This document shows, one piece after another, positions 61,944-64,000 of a stretch of DNA of 64,000 bases. Each line of letters begins with the position of its first letter. Position 1 is the first letter of the stretch. The position numbers were made by a program, and so were the translations under genes. The stretch covers positions 15,990,272 through 16,054,271 of the forward strand of contig CM028914.1 in NCBI GenBank assembly GCA_016801845.1. The letters run 5' to 3'. Source of the stretch: Polydactylus sextarius (taxonomy: Eukaryota > Chordata > Actinopteri > Polynemidae). Below the pieces are notes generated by a model, which had not been told where the DNA came from, searched no databases, and saw only the letters and a program-made list of their open reading frames with translations.

Positions 61944-64000
61944 AGTGAAGGAAGTTTCTAACTTTAGACACTATGAGCAAACTATTTAGTGACCAGCTCA
62001 GTTTATAACAGTTTAAGTGTTAAGGAATTTCACAAACTCTTCAATGTCAATTCAAGACATCACAGTAAAACATTAGCTAACTATAAGCAAAGACTGAACC
62101 ATCTGAACACATTAAAAACAAACCGTCCGACATTTGTTCAGCTCCATTATCTGGTAACATGTTGAAGGATAAATTCATCTTACCTTCAGCTACAGTTTGG
62201 CGTAAAGTACATCCAGAAACATTGACATTAGCAGATTTTTTTTTTTTCAATCTTTGACTGTGTACAAGAGTATCAGAGCACCATGACTTTGCATTGCTAA
62301 TGATTTCTCTCACACTAGCCACTGCCCTGCACTGGAGAGGTCATATGCTTCTCTGCGCCATATTTGCATACAATAGGCCCATTTAACCAAACAAACAGCT
62401 TCAGAATTCAGATCAAACGTTTTAATTTCTGCCCAGCTGAGGAATCTGTGTGGGGACCACGGTCTGTCCTCTCGTCCTTATTGTGCTGTGTTCTGCAAGG
62501 AAGTGGAGGATGATTTTGACGCAATATGGAGTAAAACATAAAGGTCTAAAACAAAGAATGACCCATAAAATCAAAAGATAAGGGGACACGGGTTTATTAT
62601 CATAATAATCAGCCTCTCATCTAATTTTTTCCCCTTCAGCTTTTACGTCCACGTTGTTGCTGCCCGCCTAAATGTTTAACCACAGATTCAACATGCTCCC
62701 TCTGTCCTTATGACACCAAACACACTTTGACATATTTCTGCTAAGTGGGATTAATTGCTTGTTTTCTAGACTGAATGACCTCCACTGCCCACTGTTCAGA
62801 GCTTCATAAACTCCACAGTGTTTGTGAATAAAAACCTACAGACGAAGCCACAAACCGAAAAACCAACTCATTTTCCGAATCTGATTGTTCACATAGATGA
62901 AATAACCTTTGAGACAAACAGCAAAAAGAATTTCTATCAGTTGTCATAATCTTTGAGTTTTATTTACTCATAAAGTCTTGTTAAGATCAAGGTCCATGTT
63001 ACGAGAGAGGCCAGAGAACATATGTGAGACAAAGAACATAAACATAGAGGATGTCAGCATCATCCAGAGTAGCTAGTGTTAGTGATAGTGGAGTATTCAT
63101 CTTGTTGTTTTATTTTTGAGCTATATCTAGTACAATTCCTAAACATTAATAATAGTCCTTGGTATCTTTGTTTACTCTTGTGGTTAATAAAACATTGATT
63201 TGGAGGTTCCTGCCTGGTCAAGACCTGATTTGCATTAAAGCTTCTTCCATATAAGATGTAAACAATATAAAGGACACAAAAATATATTCTCATAAAAACT
63301 TATATTAATTAAATATAGAGGAAAATGTAAGGGGCTTAATATTGATCATTGTGAGCAACTTTTATTTCACTTTGGAGACTGATGAATAAAATATTTGAAT
63401 CTGTGTGGGACGTATTATCAAAAAGCAGATTCAGAAGTTGGTTGAAGGTCAAAGAAAGTTGACTGAAAATCAATGTAACGTCCTCCCACGTGCGTCAATA
63501 TGAGAGTGTGTGTGTATAATCTTGTTTTATGGTGCCCTGGACATCACCATTCCTACTGTTAAATGATTCTGGATAGCGACCAACATTTAGCATCAGCTGC
63601 AGATATTATTAATCACTCTGCCCTGCACATCATAACCATATTGTTGATGTAACTGTCTCCGCTGGCTGACAGAGAGCATTGAAACCATCACTTGTAATTC
63701 TATTTAACGATTCCTGAGGGGCGCTAACATGATTTTTTATTCCTCATGATTGTCTAACACTCTTTGTGAAACTTTTGTGAATAAATGTTGAAGATGAGTT
63801 TAAATTCGAGCATAGTTTGACATGGAGACATGGATAAAGATTTTTTTTTTTTATGATAAAATGACAAACAAAGTCTCTGGTTGCAAACACCAGTGAGCCC
63901 TGGAAACACTCAAAAACTGTTTGACTGATTGATTCTATGTAGTGTGATGTTATTGGTGGATTCAAATGAAACACTTCAAACTAAGTGTGTGTGTGTGTGT
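61944..64000. other. Intergenic sequence to the window end
   Basis: No coding exon or recognised repeat family. A (GT)n run begins at 63985 and continues to the edge. An E-box CACGTG lies at 63487-63492. Confidence 0.5.
63985..64000. repeat. (GT)n microsatellite, cut by the window end
   Basis: GT dinucleotides up to the last base. Confidence 0.9.

Overview
The window is nuclear DNA from a ray-finned (teleost) fish. Evidence for this is GT-AG introns in compact multi-exon genes, many (CA)n, (TA)n and poly(A/T) tracts, common fish interspersed repeats, and five vertebrate-specific genes that can be read exon by exon. Gene content is close to the human Xq22.3 neighbourhood (RADX, TBC1D8B) plus GJB1 (human Xq13.1). 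Two further genes, an NPAS2/CLOCK-family gene and a GJA3-type connexin, are not found beside those genes in mammals.

Layout: 1-3440 intergenic; about 3445-27000 (+) an npas2-type circadian bHLH-PAS gene, with a putative promoter/leader near 3.4-4.0 kb, coding exons 10352-23716 and a long AT-rich 3' UTR; 28249-33400 (-) radx, tail-to-tail with npas2; 33401-36040 a divergent promoter region; 36041-47471 (+) tbc1d8b with a 3' UTR of about 3 kb; about 50.5-53.9 kb intergenic with an unexplained small ORF and a hairpin; 53.9-57.0 kb (-) a gja3-type connexin; 59.0-61.9 kb (-) a gjb1-type connexin; 62-64 kb intergenic.

For the three multi-exon genes I assembled complete open reading frames by joining GT-AG exons with matching phases: npas2-like 21 coding exons, 894 aa; radx 15 exons, 858 aa; tbc1d8b 20 exons, 1104 aa. 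Three starts have an in-frame stop just upstream within the same exon (npas2, radx, tbc1d8b), and the gja3-like start has one too. Both connexins are single-coding-exon genes with an acceptor just upstream of the ATG and candidate TATA-driven leader exons.

The genes do not form one pathway: a circadian transcription factor, a replication-fork ssDNA-binding protein, a Rab GTPase-activating protein and two gap-junction subunits. What unites them is ancient synteny. The main hypothesis is that the window keeps two duplicates from the early vertebrate genome doublings (a Clock-family member and a GJA3-type connexin) that mammals lost from the X-linked paralogon. Secondary points are polyglutamine tracts in two neighbouring genes, a two-residue insertion in the bHLH loop, a matching RORE and E-box at the putative npas2 promoter, a perfect hairpin abutting a poly(A) signal, and a candidate 30-nt microexon. 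I found no RNA genes, no CRISPR and no clearly autonomous mobile element.
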